Part shown: in pieces, positions 13,711 through 16,538 of the stretch
Layout of the letters: each line of letters opens with the position of its first letter
Position numbering within the stretch: the stretch's first letter is position 1
From: Candidatus Corynebacterium faecipullorum
GTDB lineage: Bacteria; Actinomycetota; Actinomycetes; Mycobacteriales; Mycobacteriaceae
DNA length: 16,538 nt
Assembly (NCBI GenBank): GCA_019114925.1
Contig: DXEO01000091.1
Location: 1-16,538, forward strand
Direction of reading: 5' to 3'
The notes under the pieces: model-generated
The model's database searches: none
Seen by the model: only the letters and a program-made list of their open reading frames with translations
What the model was told of the DNA's origin: nothing
Made by a program: the position numbers and the translations under genes

Positions 13711-15555
13711 ATGACAGACTCGACCAATTCAGACAATATGAAGGACACGGGGGTGTCTTCGGCTGCCTCCCAAGAACAGAGCTCGCCGGCTGCGGTGGAG
13801 GAATACCGCACTGTCGACGAGCGCCTCGAGGCCTCCTCAGCCACGAGCCAGCTTCAGGACATGCTCACCAACAAGGCGTTCGATCCTGCGGCTGCAGCTA
13901 CGCCTGTAGAAGAACAAGAAGAAGACGAAGAGTTTGGGCCCGGCGGCATCGATTCGCCGATCGACTGGACCATTGTGGGGTTCGCCGGTCTGCTCATCGC
14001 TGCCATTGTGGCATGGGGCTTGGCGGCGCCGGAGAGCTTCGCTTCCTTCTCCGGTAACGCGCTGAGCTTTGTTGTGAATAACTTTGGATGGGCCTATGTG
14101 CTCTTCGGGACCATCTTCGTTATTTTTGTTATCTGTGTTGCTGCTTCTAAGTTCTGCACGATTCGTCTGGGCAAGATCAACGAAGAGCCGGAATTCTCCA
14201 CGGTCTCTTGGATTGCGATGATGTTCGCGGCCGGCATGGGCATCGGCTTGATGTTCTACGGCGCATCCGAGCCGCTTAACTACTTTAAGAACGGCGTCCC
14301 GGGCCACGGCGAGCACGAGGTAGGAACCTCAATGGCCACGGCCATGTTCCACTGGACCCTGCACCCGTGGGCTGTGTATGCCATCGTGGGCCTCGCCATT
14401 GCCTATTCCACCTTCCGTATCGGCCGTAAGCAGCTATTGAGTCAGGCGTTCGTGCCACTCATTGGCCAGCGCGCCGCGGACGGTGCTGTGGGCAAGATTA
14501 TTGATATTTTGGCTATTTTCGCCACGGTCTTCGGCACTGCCTGCTCGCTAGGCCTGGGTGCCATGCAGATTCAGGCAGGCCTACAGGCTTCCGGAATCAT
14601 TGAGAACCCCACGCAGAATGTCGTCATCGGCATTGTTCTCGTACTGACCTTGGCCTTCATCCTGTCCGCCATGTCCGGTGTGGGCAAGGGTATTCAGTAC
14701 CTGTCTAATACCAACATGATTCTGGCGGCTCTGCTGGCCATCTTCGTGTTTATCTTTGGTCCCACGGTGTCGATCCTGAATCAGATTCCGGGTTCCATTG
14801 GTAACTATCTGGCGAACTTCACTGAGATGATCGCTCGTACCGCCGAGTCTGACAACGGAAATGCCGGTGAGTGGCTGTCGACGTGGACCATCTTCTACTG
14901 GGCTTGGTGGGTTTCCTGGTCGCCGTTCGTGGGCATGTTCCTTGCTCGTATCTCGCGCGGCCGTTCCGTCCGTGAGTTCTGTGTTGGTGTGCTCCTGATC
15001 CCGGCGGGTGTCTCCACCGTCTGGTTCGCCATCTTCGGTGGCACCGCCATCAATATGGAGCAAAATGGCAACTCTATCTCCGGTGAGTCTGCCGAACAGG
15101 AGCTGTTCAACCTTCTGCAGAACCTACCTGGTGGTTTCATTGCGGGCATCGTTGCCGCCCTGCTGCTGGCTACGTTCTTTATTACGTCGGCCGACTCGGC
15201 GTCGACAGTCATAGGCTCGATGTCCCAGTCCGGTGCAACCACCGCTAAGCCGTGGCTATCCGCGGCGTGGGGTCTGCTCACTGCAGCCGTCGGCCTGACC
15301 CTGCTGCTGTCGAGCGAGGATTCCCTATCGAACTTGCAGAACGTCACCATCGTGGCAGCGCTGCCATTCCTCTTTATCCTCGTTGGACTCATGTTCGCTA
15401 TTTTCAAGGACTTGAGCAACGACGTGATTTACCGCGAATACCGCGAGTCCCAGGCCTTCCAGCGCAAGCTGGCACGGGAGCGCCGCCTGCACCGCGAGTT
15501 CCAGCGCGAACAGGCCTTCAAGGCCCGCCGCCGCCAGCACAGCCACAAGAACTAA
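13711..15555 (+). CDS. betP: Glycine betaine/Na+ symporter BetP (BCCT family)
   Basis: Secondary transporter that imports glycine betaine with sodium under hyperosmotic stress. The 614 residues are close to C. glutamicum BetP, about 26 positions longer at the N-terminus. The cytoplasmic N-terminus is acidic (residues 66-74 are almost all Glu/Asp). The glycine stretch GMGIGL is at 175-180, HWTLHPWAVY at 214-223 (Trp215, Trp220, Tyr223) and the Trp motif FYWAWWVSW at 395-403 (Trp399, Trp400, Trp403); these correspond to BetP Met150, Trp189, Tyr197 and Trp373/374/377. The C-terminal helix is rich in Arg and Lys (RKLARERRLHREFQREQ), the part that senses potassium and membrane state in BetP. ATG 13711 follows AAGG at 13699-13702. 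A possible MtrA site lies upstream. A hairpin terminator ends the gene. Confidence 0.96.
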   Translation: MTDSTNSDNMKDTGVSSAASQEQSSPAAVEEYRTVDERLEASSATSQLQDMLTNKAFDPAAAATPVEEQEEDEEFGPGGIDSPIDWTIVGFAGLLIAAIVAWGLAAPESFASFSGNALSFVVNNFGWAYVLFGTIFVIFVICVAASKFCTIRLGKINEEPEFSTVSWIAMMFAAGMGIGLMFYGASEPLNYFKNGVPGHGEHEVGTSMATAMFHWTLHPWAVYAIVGLAIAYSTFRIGRKQLLSQAFVPLIGQRAADGAVGKIIDILAIFATVFGTACSLGLGAMQIQAGLQASGIIENPTQNVVIGIVLVLTLAFILSAMSGVGKGIQYLSNTNMILAALLAIFVFIFGPTVSILNQIPGSIGNYLANFTEMIARTAESDNGNAGEWLSTWTIFYWAWWVSWSPFVGMFLARISRGRSVREFCVGVLLIPAGVSTVWFAIFGGTAINMEQNGNSISGESAEQELFNLLQNLPGGFIAGIVAALLLATFFITSADSASTVIGSMSQSGATTAKPWLSAAWGLLTAAVGLTLLLSSEDSLSNLQNVTIVAALPFLFILVGLMFAIFKDLSNDVIYREYRESQAFQRKLARERRLHREFQREQAFKARRRQHSHKN

Positions 15556-15579
15556 TTCTGGCGCGAGCATTTCTCTCAT

Positions 15580-15613
15580 ACACCCCCTCACTGCATTGCC
15601 GGTGAGGGGGTGT
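15580..15613 (+). terminator. Hairpin terminator after betP
   Basis: Perfect 12-bp stem: ACACCCCCTCAC pairs with GTGAGGGGGTGT around a 10-base loop, 24 bases after the betP stop. The following T run is only TT, so termination may be incomplete. The loop and right arm overlap the metG promoter. Confidence 0.7.
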
Positions 15614-15623
15614 TCGATAGAGT
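15596..15623 (+). promoter_or_regulatory. Candidate metG promoter inside the betP terminator
   Basis: TTGCCG (15596-15601), 16 bases, then TAGAGT (15618-15623), seven bases before the metG ATG. The -35 lies in the hairpin loop and the spacer is the right arm of the stem. A leaderless metG mRNA is implied, and no ribosome binding site is needed. Confidence 0.55.
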
Positions 15624-15630
15624 AGAGGCC

Positions 15631-16538
15631 ATGACTGAGACAGTTGTCGTTAATGTTGCTTGGCCCTATGCCAACGGACCCCGTCACATCGGACACGTGG
15701 CGGGTTTCGGCGTTCCTTCCGACGTGTTCGCCCGCTTCCAGCGAATGCGTGGCAACGACGTTCTTATGGTTTCCGGTACCGACGAACACGGCACCCCGTT
15801 GCTGGTGCAGGCGGACAAGGAAGGCGTGACGGTTCGTGAATTGGCGGATCGCTACAACCGCCAGATTGTCACTGACCTGGCTGGGCTCGGCCTGTCTTAT
15901 GATCTCTTTACCCGCACCACCACACGCAACCACTACGCGGTGGTGCAGGAGCTGTTCAAGGGGCTGTACGAGAACGGCTACATGATTAAAGAGACCACCC
16001 AGGGCGCTATTTCGCCGTCCACGGGCCGTACCTTACCCGACCGCTATATTGAGGGCACCTGCCCGCTGTGTGGCGCCGATGGCGCACGCGGTGACCAGTG
16101 CGATAACTGCGGTAACCAGCTCGATCCGGTGGATCTCATCAACCCGGTGTCCAAGATCAACGGTGAAACCCCAGAGTTCATCGATACCGAGCACTTCCTG
16201 CTGGACCTGCCTGCGGTCAAGGACGTCCTCGAAGAGTGGCTGAAGACCCGTAAGGATTGGCGCCCGAACGTCCTCAAGTTCTCCCTCAACCTGTTGGAGG
16301 ATATGCGCCCGCGCACCATGACCCGCGATATCGACTGGGGCATTCCCATCCCGGTGGAAGGCTGGGAGGACAACGGCGCGAAGAAGCTCTACGTGTGGTT
16401 CGACGCGGTGATTGGGTACCTATCTTCCTCCATCGAGTGGGCCCACCGCACCGGTAACCCGGAGGCTTGGAAGGACTACTGGCAGAACCCGCAGGCGCGT
16501 CACTACTACTTCCAGGGCAAGGACAACATCACCTTCCA
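15631..16538 (+). CDS. metG: Methionyl-tRNA synthetase (3' end cut)
   Basis: Charges tRNA-Met with methionine in the cytoplasm. Only the first 302 codons are present. The class I HIGH motif is HIGH at residues 19-22 (WPYANGPRHIGH), followed by GTDEHG. A zinc knuckle holds Cys144, Cys147, Cys157 and Cys160 (CPLCGADGARGDQCDNCG), the four-cysteine form. DIDWGIPIP and YLYFQGKDN-type sequence (YFQGKDNITF) close the visible part; KMSKS lies beyond the window. It follows betP, the same order as betP-metS in C. glutamicum. The ATG at 15631 is seven bases after TAGAGT, suggesting a leaderless mRNA. Confidence 0.96.
   Translation, partial: MTETVVVNVAWPYANGPRHIGHVAGFGVPSDVFARFQRMRGNDVLMVSGTDEHGTPLLVQADKEGVTVRELADRYNRQIVTDLAGLGLSYDLFTRTTTRNHYAVVQELFKGLYENGYMIKETTQGAISPSTGRTLPDRYIEGTCPLCGADGARGDQCDNCGNQLDPVDLINPVSKINGETPEFIDTEHFLLDLPAVKDVLEEWLKTRKDWRPNVLKFSLNLLEDMRPRTMTRDIDWGIPIPVEGWEDNGAKKLYVWFDAVIGYLSSSIEWAHRTGNPEAWKDYWQNPQARHYYFQGKDNITF

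Noticed and set aside
1..16538. Mobile elements, CRISPR arrays or defence genes
   Set aside because: All well-supported genes are core functions in the expected order. No transposase, integrase, repeat-spacer pattern or composition break was seen.

Overview
This looks like a stretch of core chromosome from a Corynebacterium species. The gene order (htrA/pepD, moaB, mscL, SAF protein, fthC, galU, moeA-like glp, rimJ, membrane protein, ... pmt, rsmI, betP, metG) is the one I remember for C. glutamicum, and it is largely shared with Mycobacterium tuberculosis around Rv0983-Rv1007. BetP, MscL and GalU read as close corynebacterial homologues. The species cannot be fixed from the window. I see no insertion sequence, phage gene, CRISPR array, rRNA or tRNA. 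Both ends cut genes: htrA lacks its 5' end and metG its 3' end.

Layout. (1) 1-1921: end of an HtrA/PepD-type serine protease, a MoaB-like protein and a small unknown gene joined by TAATG, closed by a strong two-way terminator. (2) 1940-4043, minus strand: mscL, a SAF-domain membrane protein and 5-formyltetrahydrofolate cyclo-ligase. (3) 4114-8577, plus strand: galU (frameshifted here), a degenerate MoeA paralogue matching Glp (gephyrin-like protein), a RimJ-type acetyltransferase, and an acidic three-helix membrane protein matching GlpR, the Glp receptor. Glp and GlpR act in cell division and polar growth in corynebacteria. (4) 8618-9763, minus strand: two alkylation-repair genes, ogt then tag. 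(5) 9818-10907, plus strand: a DoxX protein overlapping a zinc-finger membrane protein. (6) pmt (minus), then rsmI, betP and metG (plus).

The most notable points are: a one-base frameshift in a T6 tract that breaks galU; the glp-rimJ-glpR block, with missing MoeA catalytic motifs and a candidate docking peptide in GlpR; two 8+3+8 direct repeats resembling MtrA boxes upstream of glpR and betP; a recurring pattern of a -10-like hexamer placed 7-8 bases before the start codon, which suggests leaderless mRNAs; and an exact 17-base element shared by the starts of two unrelated genes. No wholly new multi-gene defence or mobile system is visible.

Function calls rest on motif recognition and remembered family sequences. 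No search was run.
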